The notes: a model not told the origin generated them from the letters alone. Numbered from the stretch's first letter, positions 35,884 through 44,938 are shown. The stretch is DNA of 64,000 nucleotides from Hydrogenophaga sp. RAC07 (GCF_001713375.1 NZ_CP016449.1:3596001-3660000); one strand, 5' to 3'. A program made the numbers and translations.

Positions 35884-37266
35884 ATGGGCCGCCTCGTCAT
35901 CGTCTCCAACCGCGTGGCCGACCCGCGCAAGGCAGCGTCGGGTGGCCTCGCAGTGGCCGTGGGCCAGGCACTCGAAGCGTCGGGCGGGCTCTGGTTCGGC
36001 TGGAGCGGCAAGATCGTGGAGGACGGCACACCGGGCGAAGGCGACCTGCACCTGCAGACCGCCGGCAAGGTGCAGCTGGCCACCGTGGACCTGAGCCGCG
36101 AAGACCACGACAGCTACTACCTGGGCTACAGCAACGGTGTGCTCTGGCCGGTGTTCCACTACCGCCTGGATCTCGCCGACTTCGACGCTGGCTACATCGG
36201 CGGCTACCGGCGGGTGAACCAGATGATGGCGCACAAGCTGGCCAGCCTGCTGCGGCCCGACGACGTGATCTGGGTGCACGACTACCACCTCATCCCGCTG
36301 GCCGCCGAACTGCGCGCCATGGGCTGCCAGCAACGCATGGGCTTCTTTCTGCACATTCCCATGCCGCCACCACTGATGCTGGCCGCCGTGCCCGAACACG
36401 ACTGGCTGATGCGCTCGCTGTTCGCCTACGACCTGGTGGGTCTGCAGAGTGAATCCGACGTGGCGCACTTTTCGCGATACGTGGGCACAGAGACCGGCGC
36501 GGACATCCTGGGTGAACACGAGTTCCGCGCCTTCGGCAAGACGCTGCAGGTGCAGGCCTTCCCGATCGGCATCGATGTGGACGAGTTCATCGAGCTCGGC
36601 AAGGCGCCCGACGCCCAGGAGATGTACACGCAAATGCGCAACGAGTATTCGCGCCGGCGGCTGCTGCTGGGTGTGGAACGCATGGACTATTCCAAGGGCC
36701 TGCCCCAACGGCTCAAGGCCTTTCGCCAGCTGCTGCAGGCCTACCCGGAAAACCTGGGCAGCGCCACGCTCATCCAGATCGCCGCGCCCAGCCGTGAATC
36801 GGTCGACGCCTACGCCGCCTTGCGCCAGGAGCTGGAAAGCCTGTGCGGCGCCATCAACGGCAACTTCGGTGAACTGGACTGGATGCCGGTGCGCTACATC
36901 CACCGCAACGTGGCGCGCAAGCGCCTGCCGGGCTTGTACCGCGCGGCGAGTGTGGCGCTGGTCACGCCGCTGCGCGACGGCATGAACCTGGTGGCCAAGG
37001 AATTCGTGGCCGCGCAGGACCCCACCGATCCGGGCGTGCTGGTGCTCTCGCGCTTTGCCGGTGCGGCCGAGCAAATGCATGCGGCCTTGCTGGTGAATCC
37101 ATACGACACCACCCGCACCGCCGAGACGATCCAGCGCGCCTTGCAGATGCCGCTGGAAGAACGCCTGCGCCGCCACCAGGCGCTGCTGGCCGGCATTCGC
37201 GAGCAAGACGTGCACTGGTGGCGCGAAAGCTTCCTCGACGCGCTGGCCGCGATTCCCGCCCCGTAA
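35884..37266 (+). CDS. otsA: Trehalose-6-phosphate synthase
   Basis: This is a 460-residue GT20 glycosyltransferase that joins UDP-glucose and glucose-6-phosphate. The ATG at 35884 gives MGRLVIVSNRVADPRKA; an in-frame TTG at 35869 would add five residues. Other marks are SNGVLWPVFHYR, WVHDYHLIPLAAELR, ERMDYSKGLPQRLKAF and TPLRDGMNLVAKEFVAAQ, with the usual substrate-binding Arg, Lys, Asp and Glu residues. It follows the GH15 gene by 11 bp and is the last operon gene before a strong terminator. Confidence 0.96.
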   Translation: MGRLVIVSNRVADPRKAASGGLAVAVGQALEASGGLWFGWSGKIVEDGTPGEGDLHLQTAGKVQLATVDLSREDHDSYYLGYSNGVLWPVFHYRLDLADFDAGYIGGYRRVNQMMAHKLASLLRPDDVIWVHDYHLIPLAAELRAMGCQQRMGFFLHIPMPPPLMLAAVPEHDWLMRSLFAYDLVGLQSESDVAHFSRYVGTETGADILGEHEFRAFGKTLQVQAFPIGIDVDEFIELGKAPDAQEMYTQMRNEYSRRRLLLGVERMDYSKGLPQRLKAFRQLLQAYPENLGSATLIQIAAPSRESVDAYAALRQELESLCGAINGNFGELDWMPVRYIHRNVARKRLPGLYRAASVALVTPLRDGMNLVAKEFVAAQDPTDPGVLVLSRFAGAAEQMHAALLVNPYDTTRTAETIQRALQMPLEERLRRHQALLAGIREQDVHWWRESFLDALAAIPAP

Positions 37267-37276
37267 ACCCCCACCC

Positions 37277-37316
37277 GCTCGCGTTGGCCTGCCGGCCGGC
37301 GCGAGCTTTTCCTTTT
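37277..37316 (+). terminator. Rho-independent terminator of the ots operon
   Basis: GCTCGCG (37277-37283) pairs with CGCGAGC (37300-37306), with an inner GGCC/GGCC pairing, followed by TTTTCCTTTT. It lies directly after otsA and before the mscS-type gene. Confidence 0.8.
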
Positions 37317-37333
37317 CACGAACGGAGGACACC

Positions 37334-38239
37334 ATGAACGACACCCTGATTGAAACCGCCGCCCGTTGGTGGGCCAGCCTGGGCGGAGCCGCCACCACGC
37401 TGCTGCGCGTGACCCTCATCATGGTGGCTGCCTGGGTGTTGATCGCGGTCCTGCAGCGCGGCATCCGCACCCTGCGCGAGCGCATCGCCAGCCGCATGGA
37501 CGACCGCGAATCGACCAAGCGCGCCGAAACCCTGGGCCGCGTGTTCCGCTACCTCGCCACGGTGGTGGTCAGCCTGATCGCCGTCATGCTGGTGCTGGCC
37601 GAACTCGGCGTGTCGGTCGCCCCCATCCTGGGCGCGGCCGGTGTGGTGGGGCTGGCCGTGGGCTTTGGCGCGCAGAGTCTGGTGAAAGATTTCTTCACCG
37701 GCTTCTTCATCCTGCTGGAAAACCAGATCCGCCAGGGTGACGTGGTCAAGCTCGGTGACCACGCCGGCATGGTGGAGGTGGTCACCCTGCGCTACGTGCA
37801 GCTGCGCGATTACGACGGCAACGTGCACTACGTGCCCAACGGCCACATCAGCACCGTGATCAACATGACGCGTGGCTTCAGCAACGCGGTGATGGACATC
37901 GGCGTGGCCTACCGGGAGAACGTGGACGAGGTGATGACGGTGATGCGTCAGGTGGCGGTGGACCTGCAGAAGGACCCCGCCTTCGAGTTGAAGATTCTGG
38001 CCGAGCTGGAGATCGCCGGTGTGGAAAGCCTGGCCGATTCGGCGGTGGTCATCCGCTGCCGCTTCCGCACCTTGCCGCTGGAGCAGTGGGGCGTCAAGCG
38101 CGAATACCTGCGCCGGGTGAAGGCCGCCTTTGATGAACACGGCATCGAGATTCCCTACCCGCACATGACGGTGTACGCCGGCCAGGACCGCGAGGGCAAG
38201 GCACCCGCGTTCGCGCTGAAGCAGCTCACCGAGGCCTGA
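37334..38239 (+). CDS. MscS-family mechanosensitive ion channel
   Basis: This is a 301-residue inner-membrane protein from the ATG at 37334 (GGAGGA upstream). Hydrophobic helices lie at about 15-40, 70-95 and 95-125. The pore helix and following beta domain are shown by VGLAVGFGAQSLVKDFFTGF and FILLENQIRQGDVV, then VPNGHISTVINMTRG. The C-terminal alpha/beta domain ends with the IEIPYPHMTVYAG segment common to MscS. Such channels open under hypo-osmotic shock to release solutes, which fits its place beside trehalose synthesis. A terminator separates it from otsA. Confidence 0.94.
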   Translation: MNDTLIETAARWWASLGGAATTLLRVTLIMVAAWVLIAVLQRGIRTLRERIASRMDDRESTKRAETLGRVFRYLATVVVSLIAVMLVLAELGVSVAPILGAAGVVGLAVGFGAQSLVKDFFTGFFILLENQIRQGDVVKLGDHAGMVEVVTLRYVQLRDYDGNVHYVPNGHISTVINMTRGFSNAVMDIGVAYRENVDEVMTVMRQVAVDLQKDPAFELKILAELEIAGVESLADSAVVIRCRFRTLPLEQWGVKREYLRRVKAAFDEHGIEIPYPHMTVYAGQDREGKAPAFALKQLTEA

Positions 38240-38322
38240 GGCCTGCGCCCGGGCGGGCGATTGCCCCACTTGGCGGCAGGGCCGGCAAGCCTGTGACACC
38301 ATGCGGCGATCAGGAGCCCACC

Positions 38323-38739
38323 ATGACCGCTCGCAACCCCCTCAACCGCCCGCTGGCCGACGGCATCCAGCGGGTGGGTTTTCGCAAGTGGTACGAGCGT
38401 GAGCTCCTGTCCAGCCACGCGCACATGGCGCTGGCGCTGATTTCGGCGGTGGCCATGATGGCCAGCTTCGAAGCCTTTCGCGGGGCCAGTGCCAGCGAGA
38501 GACTCATGAACACCGCCTTCGTGCTCGTGTGCGCGGCCATTGCGCTGTGGTCCATGCGCCGCTACCTCTACCTGCTCATGCATGCCGAAGAAATGGCCAA
38601 CCAGGCCAACTGCGCGCAGTGCCAGGCCTACGGTCTGCTCAAGCTGCAGGAGGTTCAGGACCGCCGACTCTCGGCCCAGCGCCTCGTCCCGGTCTGCTGC
38701 AAGCGCTGCGGCTTTCAGTGGAACCTCGAGGACGATTGA
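38323..38739 (+). CDS. Small membrane protein with C-terminal Cys-rich (zinc-ribbon-like) segment
   Basis: This is a 138-residue protein from the ATG at 38323 (CAGGAGCCCACC upstream). Two hydrophobic helices lie at about residues 30-48 and 60-80. The cytoplasmic tail contains CAQC near 96 and CCKRCGFQW near 125, spaced as a four-Cys metal site. I recognise no family. It follows the channel gene by 84 bp. Its stop codon lies at the first base of the triplicated 89-bp repeat. Confidence 0.65.
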   Translation: MTARNPLNRPLADGIQRVGFRKWYERELLSSHAHMALALISAVAMMASFEAFRGASASERLMNTAFVLVCAAIALWSMRRYLYLLMHAEEMANQANCAQCQAYGLLKLQEVQDRRLSAQRLVPVCCKRCGFQWNLEDD

Positions 38740-39025
38740 GCCCCCACGCTCCCCCGCTGCGCGTGGTCCGCTGCCCCCCGAGGGGGCTGGCCCCGCCTTG
38801 GGGCGGCCCGGCGGCGGGTCCGCTTTGAGCCCCCACGCTCCCCCGCTGCGCGTGGTCCGCTGCCCCCCGAGGGGACTGGCCCCGCCTTGGGGCGGCCCGG
38901 CGGCGGGTCCGCTTTGAGCCCCCACGCTCCCCCGCTGCGCGTGGTCCGCTGCCCCCCGAGGGGACTGGCCCCGCCTTGGGGCGGCCCGGCGGCGGGTCCG
39001 CTTTGAGCCCCCACGCTCCCCCGCC
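38737..39025. repeat. Three tandem 89-bp GC-rich repeats plus a partial fourth
   Basis: Units start at 38737, 38826 and 38915, with a truncated fourth at 39004-39025. Each begins TGAGCCCCCACGCTCCCCCG and contains inverted tracts such as CCCCGCCTTGGGGCGG that can form hairpins. Units 2 and 3 look identical; unit 1 differs at one base (GGGGGCTGG versus GGGGACTGG). There are no unique spacers. It lies between the membrane-protein gene and the response-regulator gene. It may act as a strong terminator or be a mobile intergenic repeat of this genus. Confidence 0.9.
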
Positions 39026-39048
39026 AGCCAGCGCCGGATAATCCACGC

Positions 39049-39753
39049 ATGGCACACCTCCTGATCGTGGAAGACGACGAACTCCTGCGCGACGGGCTCA
39101 GTGCCCAGCTGATGCAGGGCGGTCACCGCATCACCCTGGCCGAGGATGGCCAGGTCGCGCTGGACCGGCTGGCGGCCGAGCCGTTCGACGGCGTGGTGCT
39201 CGACCTGGGCCTGCCCCGTGTGGATGGCCTGACCGTGCTGCGCACGCTGCGCGAGCGCCTGCCTGCCCTGCCCGTGCTGGTGCTCACGGCGCGCGACGGG
39301 GTGGAAGACCGCGTGGCCGGGCTCAACGCGGGCGCAGACGACTACCTCACCAAACCCTTCAGCCTGGACGAGCTGCAGGCCCGCCTGCAGGCCCTGCTGC
39401 GCCGGGCCAACCTGCCCTCGGCCAACGCCGGCGCGGGCGAAGCCGGCGACGACGGCAACCACCCCTTGCGGCTGGACGCCCAGCTGCAACGCGCATGGCT
39501 CGGCGACGAAGCGATCGACCTGACACCGCGCGAGTGGACACTGCTGGACTTGTTGGTGCGCCACAGCGGGCGCGTGGTCAGCCGCGACGATGTGCTGAGC
39601 ACCTGGCAGGCCGTGCCGGGCGAAACCGGCGCGCTGGCGTCCAACGCGTTGGAGGTGTATGTGCACCGCCTGCGCCGCAAGCTCGCCGGCGCCCCGCTGA
39701 ACATCCGCAACATCCGCGGTCTGGGCTACCTGCTCGAAAAGACCGCCGGGTAG
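39049..39753 (+). CDS. OmpR-family response regulator
   Basis: This is a 234-residue protein. The receiver domain (residues 1-115) has the acidic pair in IVEDDE, the phospho-acceptor D52 in VLDLGLP, T in VLTARD and K in YLTKPF. The winged-helix DNA-binding domain (about 140-230) ends with VYVHRLRRKLAGAPLNIRNI and GLGYLL. It is paired with the histidine kinase gene starting 7 bp after its stop. The domain style is that of QseB/TctD, but the signal and targets are unknown. Confidence 0.94.
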   Translation: MAHLLIVEDDELLRDGLSAQLMQGGHRITLAEDGQVALDRLAAEPFDGVVLDLGLPRVDGLTVLRTLRERLPALPVLVLTARDGVEDRVAGLNAGADDYLTKPFSLDELQARLQALLRRANLPSANAGAGEAGDDGNHPLRLDAQLQRAWLGDEAIDLTPREWTLLDLLVRHSGRVVSRDDVLSTWQAVPGETGALASNALEVYVHRLRRKLAGAPLNIRNIRGLGYLLEKTAG

Positions 39754-39760
39754 AGCGCAC

Positions 39761-41125
39761 TTGAGCAAACCCTCGCTCCTGTCGCTGCACCGCCAGTTGA
39801 TGCTCTGGCTTCTGTTGCCGCAGCTGGTGCTGTGGGCAGGTGGCGGGTTGCTCACCTACCGCATTGCCCTGAGCTATGCCGAAAAAGCCATTGACCAGTC
39901 GCTCATGCAATCGGTGCGGGCGCTGGCCCGGCAAGTCAAGCCGATCGGCTCGGGCTTGTTGATCGACTTTCCGCGCGCTGCGCAAGACGTGCTGGCACAG
40001 GACCCGTCCGACCCGCTGAGCTATCTGGTCACCTCACCCCCTGGCCAGTTCCTGCTGGGCAACCCGCGCCTGCCCGCGCCACCCAACCCGCCCACCCGCT
40101 TTGGTGAACCCATGCAATACGGTGCCACGCTCGACGGACAGCCCCTGCGCATCGTGGCCATGGACGTGAGCTACGGCGAAGACAGCGCGCCGCAAACGCT
40201 GCGAGTGCAGGTGGCCAAGGGCACGGCGGCGCAGCAACAGATCGCACGCGAACTGGTGGCCGATCTGCTGGTGCCGTTGCTGGGTCTGGGTGTGCTGCTG
40301 AGCCTGCTGGTGTATGGCGGTATTCGCCGGGGCCTGGCGCCGCTCAAGCGGCTCACGGGCCAGCTGGAAAACCGCTCCGTCAACGCGCTCTCGCCCATCG
40401 GCATGACACAGGCCCCCAGCGAGGTTCACGCGCTGGTGCAGGCGGTGAACGGTTTGCTGGGTGAGGTGGAGCGCAGCGTGGTGCAGGAAAAGCGCTTCCT
40501 CAACGACGCGGCCCACCAGCTGCGCACGCCGCTGGCCGGGCTCATCAGCCAGGTGGAGCTGGCGCAACGCGAAACCCACGATCCGGTGCTCGGGGCGCGC
40601 CTGGCCAAGGTGCTCACCGGCGCGGAGCGCAGCGCCCATCTGGTGCACCAGTTGCTAACGCTCGCCCGCAACGAAACCCACGCCCGGCGCGAGCCGCTGG
40701 ACCTGGCCGAACTCACGCGCGACGTGGCCCGTGAATGGACCCCGCGCGCGATGGCCGCGGGCGTTGACCTGGGCTACGAGGGCGCAGAGCACCTGCGGCT
40801 GGAAGGCGACGCGCTGCAACTGCGCGAAGCCCTGGCCAACCTCATCGACAACGCGTTGCGCTACACGCCCCGCGGCAGCAGTGTCACGCTGACGGTGGCC
40901 GCCCGGGCCACGGGCGCAGAGCTGGCGGTGGAAGACAACGGCCCCGGCCTCACCGACGAGGAGATGGCCCATGTGTTCCAACGCTTCTGGCGCGCCAGTG
41001 AGATGCCCGGGGGTTGTGGTCTGGGTCTGGCCATCGTGCGTGAAATCGCTCGACGGCACGGGGGTGAAGCCCGCGTGGAGCGGGTCAACCCCCACGGGCT
41101 GCGGGTGGTGTTGCGGCTCGGTTGA
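39761..41125 (+). CDS. Sensor histidine kinase, TctE/QseC-like
   Basis: This is a 454-residue inner-membrane kinase. It probably starts at the TTG at 39761, since the next ATG (39800) would cut into the first membrane helix. Helices lie at about 14-34 and 167-187, with a periplasmic 2CSK_N-type sensor region of about 130 residues between them. A HAMP-like linker leads to the H-box FLNDAAHQLRTPLAGL with H252. N-box LIDNALRYTPRG, G1 VEDNGPGLTDEE and GGCGLGLAIVREIARRHGG follow. It phosphorylates the adjacent response regulator. Tricarboxylate or metal ions are typical cues in the family, but none is shown here. Confidence 0.93.
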   Translation: MSKPSLLSLHRQLMLWLLLPQLVLWAGGGLLTYRIALSYAEKAIDQSLMQSVRALARQVKPIGSGLLIDFPRAAQDVLAQDPSDPLSYLVTSPPGQFLLGNPRLPAPPNPPTRFGEPMQYGATLDGQPLRIVAMDVSYGEDSAPQTLRVQVAKGTAAQQQIARELVADLLVPLLGLGVLLSLLVYGGIRRGLAPLKRLTGQLENRSVNALSPIGMTQAPSEVHALVQAVNGLLGEVERSVVQEKRFLNDAAHQLRTPLAGLISQVELAQRETHDPVLGARLAKVLTGAERSAHLVHQLLTLARNETHARREPLDLAELTRDVAREWTPRAMAAGVDLGYEGAEHLRLEGDALQLREALANLIDNALRYTPRGSSVTLTVAARATGAELAVEDNGPGLTDEEMAHVFQRFWRASEMPGGCGLGLAIVREIARRHGGEARVERVNPHGLRVVLRLG

Positions 41126-41134
41126 CCGCGGCGC

Positions 41135-41386
41135 TCAGCCGAAGACCGAATCGCTCTCGGCGTGCGCGCTGCCCACAAAGACCCGCAGCACCGTGCCCTC
41201 GCCGTCCTGCTCCCAGAGGCGGCCCTGAACAGTGAACTGTCTTCCGCCGAGGCGGAACACGTCACCGGTCATGGGCTCCACACCGTGACCGCGCCAGTAG
41301 TCGGGCACGGCGAGTGAGGTGCGGCGCATCCAGGTCTGGTCTTCGGGGTTGAACACAAGGGCAATGCGAAGGGATGGCTGGCTCAT
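41135..41386 (-). CDS. Small conserved-looking protein of unknown function
   Basis: This is an 83-residue protein from the ATG at 41386, with AAGGAACCACC just upstream. It contains FNPEDQTWMRRTSLAVPDYW and a C-terminal beta-rich part, RQFTVQGRLWEQDGEGTVLR. There is no signal peptide, membrane helix or known motif. It is convergent with the kinase gene (9-bp gap). I do not recognise the family; base use and a good RBS support it being real. Confidence 0.6.
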   Translation of the reverse strand: MSQPSLRIALVFNPEDQTWMRRTSLAVPDYWRGHGVEPMTGDVFRLGGRQFTVQGRLWEQDGEGTVLRVFVGSAHAESDSVFG

Positions 41387-41465
41387 GGTGGTTCCTTGAA
41401 TGAGAAAGGAAACAGACGCGGGCACAGCTTAGCGCAGCGGGCGACGGGCGCCCGCCAGCACGGCC

Positions 41466-41963
41466 TCAGACAATCACGGCACCGGTCATCAACTGCTCGA
41501 CCACCAGCGAGCGCAACTTGCCGAGGGAGGACAGCTCGGCAGGTTTGAAATGCCGGGGCTCGATGTCCAGCAGGCACAAGGTGCCCACGATCTCGCCTTC
41601 CGGCAACACCAACGGGGCACCGGCATAAAAGCGGATGTGCGGTTCGCCGAGCACCAGCGGGTTGTCCATGAAACGCACGTCCTCGAGGGCGTCGCGCACG
41701 ACCATGGTCTCGGGCGCCAGAATGGCGTGACCGCAGAACGAGATGTCGCGCGAGGTCTCGCACACATCCATGCCGACGCTGGCCTTGAACCACTGGCGGT
41801 CGTTGTCGACCAGCGATATCAGCACCATGGGCACATTGAATTCGGCCGCCGCATACTCGACGATGTTGTTGTAGCGGACCTCGGGCAGCGTATCGAGCAG
41901 AAGCAGATCTCGCAACGCTGCAAGACGCGCATCTTCGTTGGCCGGAATGGGGGCGATGACCAT
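41466..41963 (-). CDS. Stand-alone GAF-domain protein
   Basis: This is a 165-residue protein that is a single GAF domain: RYNNIVEYAAAEFNVPMVLI, LVDNDRQWFKASVGMD, SRDISFCGHAIL and GTLCLLDIEPR. This subtype usually forms the sensory part of diguanylate cyclases or histidine kinases; here no output domain is attached. It might bind a small ligand or a partner protein. It is monocistronic, separated from the transporter operon by about 110 bp. Confidence 0.88.
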   Translation of the reverse strand: MVIAPIPANEDARLAALRDLLLLDTLPEVRYNNIVEYAAAEFNVPMVLISLVDNDRQWFKASVGMDVCETSRDISFCGHAILAPETMVVRDALEDVRFMDNPLVLGEPHIRFYAGAPLVLPEGEIVGTLCLLDIEPRHFKPAELSSLGKLRSLVVEQLMTGAVIV

Positions 41964-42072
41964 GATGACTCTTTGACAGTGGCAGGGCGCGGCTTGCGGT
42001 CAAGCCGATATCGCACCACTGTCGCAGGTTGTGCCCCGGCTGTCTGCCGGGAAAGCTGGACTGTTCAAGCCT

Positions 42073-43146
42073 TCAGGCCATGCGTTGCCCGGTGGTCGGC
42101 TCGAACCAGTTCACATGCAAGGCCTGAATCTCCAGGCCGACGCGGTCGCCCGGCGCCACGCGCACCTGCGGCGCGGTGCGCACCGTCACGTCGCCGGCCT
42201 CCGTCTTGATGACCACAAAGGTGTCGGCACCGGTGGGTTCGACCACGCTGACCTCGCCGCGCCAGGGCGCGCTGTCGGTGAGCGTGATGTGTTCGGGCCG
42301 CAGGCCCATGAGGGCGGCGGTGTGGCCTTCGCCCGGGCTGGCCAGCGGCAGATCGGCCCCGGCGATGCTGAAGCCGCGCCCGGCTTGGGCCACGCTGCGC
42401 CCGGGCACCAGGTTCATGGTGGGCGAGCCGATGAAGGTGGCCACGTAGGTGTTGGCCGGGCGGTTGTAGATCTCGTCGGGCGTGCCGAGCTGCTGCAGGA
42501 TGCCGTCCTTCATCACCGCGATGCGGCTGCCCAGCGTCATGGCCTCGATCTGGTCGTGCGTCACGTACACGCTGGTGATGCCGCTGGCCTGGTGCAGGCG
42601 CTTGATCTCGGCGCGCATTTCCACGCGCAGCTTGGCGTCCAGGTTGGACAGCGGCTCGTCGAACAAAAACAGCTGCGGCTGGCGCGCCAGCGCCCGGCCC
42701 ATGGCCACGCGCTGGCGCTGGCCACCCGAGAGCTGGCTCGGCCGGCGGTCCAGCAGGTGTTCGATCTGCAGCATCGTGGCCACCTCGCCGATGCGCCGCT
42801 GGCGTTCGGCCTTGGGCACCTTGCGCATCTCCAGCGCAAACCCGATGTTGTCGGCCACGCTCATCGTGGGGTAGAGCGCGTAACTCTGGAACACCATGGC
42901 AATGTCGCGCTGCGCCGGGGCCACGCCCACCACGTCGCGGCCGGCGATGCGGATCGCGCCCTCGGTGGGCTCATCCAGGCCCGCGATGATGCTCAGCAAG
43001 GTGGACTTGCCGCAGCCCGAAGGCCCGACCAGGATGAGGAATTCGCCAGGGGCCACGGCGATGTCGATCTTCTTCAACACCTCCACGGCCTTGTCGCCCT
43101 TGCCGAAACACTTGCGCACGCCCTGGATGTCGAGTGCCGATGCCAT
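42073..43146 (-). CDS. ABC transporter ATPase, MalK/UgpC type
   Basis: This is a 357-residue protein that powers sugar import. The ATPase domain has Walker A GPSGCGKST (residues 38-46), Q-loop VFQSYALYP, signature LSGGQRQRVAMGRAL, Walker B LFLFDEPLSNLD and switch VYVTHDQ. The C-terminal TOBE/OB regulatory domain (about 240-357) is typical of carbohydrate ABC ATPases such as MalK. It is the last gene of the gts-type operon, 11 bp after the second permease gene. The frame extends far upstream, but MASALDIQGVRK at 43146 is the natural start. Confidence 0.95.
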   Translation of the reverse strand: MASALDIQGVRKCFGKGDKAVEVLKKIDIAVAPGEFLILVGPSGCGKSTLLSIIAGLDEPTEGAIRIAGRDVVGVAPAQRDIAMVFQSYALYPTMSVADNIGFALEMRKVPKAERQRRIGEVATMLQIEHLLDRRPSQLSGGQRQRVAMGRALARQPQLFLFDEPLSNLDAKLRVEMRAEIKRLHQASGITSVYVTHDQIEAMTLGSRIAVMKDGILQQLGTPDEIYNRPANTYVATFIGSPTMNLVPGRSVAQAGRGFSIAGADLPLASPGEGHTAALMGLRPEHITLTDSAPWRGEVSVVEPTGADTFVVIKTEAGDVTVRTAPQVRVAPGDRVGLEIQALHVNWFEPTTGQRMA

Positions 43147-43157
43147 GGGGGATGTCC

Positions 43158-44018
43158 TTAACCTTTGACGGCGCCGGCCGTGAGGCCGCGCACAAAATAA
43201 CGGCCCGCGAGCACGTACACCGCCACCGTGGGCAGGGCGGCGATGAGCGCGCCGGCCATGTCCACGTTGTAGGCCTTCACGCTGCTGGTGGTGTTGGCCA
43301 GGTTGTTCAGGCCGACCGTGACGGGTTTGGAATCGGCACCGCTGAAGGCCACGCCGAAGAGGAAGTCGTTCCAGATCTGGGTGAACTGCCAGATGAGCGT
43401 GACCATGACGATCGGCGTGGACATGGGCACGATGATGCGCAGGAAGATCTGCCAGAAGCCCGCACCGTCGAGCCTGGCGGCCTGCAGCAGCTCGCCAGGC
43501 ACGGCGGCGTAGTAGTTGCGGAAAAAGAGCGTGGTGCTGGGCAGGCCGGCGAGGCAGTGCACCAGGATCAGGCCACCAATGGAACTGGACAGGCCCATCC
43601 AGCCCAGCACCTGGCTCATGGGCAACAAGACCACCTGAAACGGCATGAACACGCCGAACAGCAACAGGCCAAAAAAGGTCTCGCTGCCGCGGAATTTCCA
43701 CAGGCTCAGCACATAGCCATTGAGCGCGCCCCAGGTGGTGGAAATGATCACGGCGGGGATCGCCATGAACACCGAGTTCCAGAAAAAGGGCTGCAGGCCG
43801 TTGCAGTCCACCCCCGTGCAGGCGCTGGACCACGCCTGGCCCCAGGCCGAGAAGTTGAGGCTGCCCGGCAGACTGAGCAGGTTGCCGTTGCGGATCTCGT
43901 CGGCATCCTTGAACGAGGTGGCGAGCATCACATAGAGCGGCGCGAGGAAGAACGCGGCGCCGACCAGCAAGGTGGTCATGAGCAGGAAGCGCCCGGGCAC
44001 GTTGCGCTTACCGGTCAT
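43158..44018 (-). CDS. gtsC: Sugar ABC transporter permease, GtsC/MalG type
   Basis: This is a 286-residue inner-membrane protein with six predicted helices. The start at 44018 (MTGKRNVPGRFL) overlaps the end of gtsB by 11 bp. The EAA loop that contacts the ATPase reads PGELLQAARLDGAGFWQIFL (about residues 185-204). This is the second of the two permeases of a glucose-type importer. The frame is open further upstream but the extra 28 residues look like read-through of gtsB in another frame. Confidence 0.93.
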   Translation of the reverse strand: MTGKRNVPGRFLLMTTLLVGAAFFLAPLYVMLATSFKDADEIRNGNLLSLPGSLNFSAWGQAWSSACTGVDCNGLQPFFWNSVFMAIPAVIISTTWGALNGYVLSLWKFRGSETFFGLLLFGVFMPFQVVLLPMSQVLGWMGLSSSIGGLILVHCLAGLPSTTLFFRNYYAAVPGELLQAARLDGAGFWQIFLRIIVPMSTPIVMVTLIWQFTQIWNDFLFGVAFSGADSKPVTVGLNNLANTTSSVKAYNVDMAGALIAALPTVAVYVLAGRYFVRGLTAGAVKG

Positions 44019-44886
44019 GAGGCTTGCTCCGCAGTTCGCTGTAGAGATAAGGCACCACGATGGCGGCCACGGTGGCCAGCATGACGGTGGCGCTGGCCGC
44101 ACCCAGGCCGATCTGGCCGCGGCTGAAGCTCATGGCGAACATGAAGGTGGCGGGCACGTCGGTGGCGTAACCCGGGCCGCCCGAGGTGAGGGCCATCACC
44201 AGGTCGAAGCTCTTGATGGCCAGGTGCGCCAGCACCATGAGCGTGGAGAAAAACACCGGGCTGAGCGCAGGCAGCACGATGCGCAGGTAGATGCGCGGCA
44301 GCGAGGCGCCGTCGATCTGCGCGGCCTTGATGATGCTGTCGTCGATGCCGCGCAGGCCCGCCAGAAACAGCGCCATGGCAAAACCGGCCGACTGCCACAC
44401 ACCGGCGATCACCACGCAGTAGATCGCCATGTCGGACTGCACCAGCCAGTCGAAGCTGAAGCTGGTCCAGCCCATGTCCTGCACCATCTTCTGCAGGCCC
44501 TCGCTGGGGTTGAGGATCCACTTCCACGCCGTGCCGGTGACCACAAACGACAGCGCCATCGGGTACAGGTAGACCGTGCGGATGAAGCCTTCGCCGCGCA
44601 CCTTCTGGTCGAGCAGGATCGCCAGGAAAATGCCCAGCGCCATCGAAAGACCGACGTAGAGCACGCCGAAGATGGCGAGGTTCTTGAGCGCCACCCACCA
44701 GCGGTCCATCTCCCACAGCCGGCCGTACTGCGCCAGCCCCACCAACTCGTAGTTGGGCAGCATGCGCGAGGCCGTCACCGAGAGCAGGCCGTTCCAGGCC
44801 ATGAAGCCGTAGATGAAAGCCAGCCCCAGCACAAAGGCCGGTGCGAGCACCAGCTTGGGCAGGACGTGGTCGAGGTTGTTCTTCAT
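44008..44886 (-). CDS. gtsB: Sugar ABC transporter permease, GtsB/MalF type
   Basis: This is a 292-residue inner-membrane protein with about six helices. The EAA loop reads GIDDSIIKAAQIDGASLPRI (about residues 175-194). It forms the translocation pore together with the GtsC-type permease. It starts 52 bp after the binding-protein gene and overlaps gtsC, so the four transporter genes are one operon. Confidence 0.93.
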   Translation of the reverse strand: MKNNLDHVLPKLVLAPAFVLGLAFIYGFMAWNGLLSVTASRMLPNYELVGLAQYGRLWEMDRWWVALKNLAIFGVLYVGLSMALGIFLAILLDQKVRGEGFIRTVYLYPMALSFVVTGTAWKWILNPSEGLQKMVQDMGWTSFSFDWLVQSDMAIYCVVIAGVWQSAGFAMALFLAGLRGIDDSIIKAAQIDGASLPRIYLRIVLPALSPVFFSTLMVLAHLAIKSFDLVMALTSGGPGYATDVPATFMFAMSFSRGQIGLGAASATVMLATVAAIVVPYLYSELRSKPHDR

Positions 44887-44938
44887 GGCGCGGCCGGCGC
44901 AAGCCCTTGCGGGCCCGCACCGGTTTCACGGACCAGGA

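Noticed and set aside
35806..37518. Long minus-strand open frame (570 codons) opposite otsA
   Set aside because: It is the shadow of a clear otsA gene in GC-rich DNA; its translation is rich in His, Gln and Arg with no motif. The same holds for the long frames opposite glmS, the GH15 gene and the kinase region.
38737..39025. Possible CRISPR array
   Set aside because: The 89-bp units are directly adjacent with no unique spacers and there are no cas genes nearby.
38155..39855. Long minus-strand open frame across the repeats and the response regulator
   Set aside because: It translates through the tandem repeats and the antisense of real genes and has repetitive composition without a domain.
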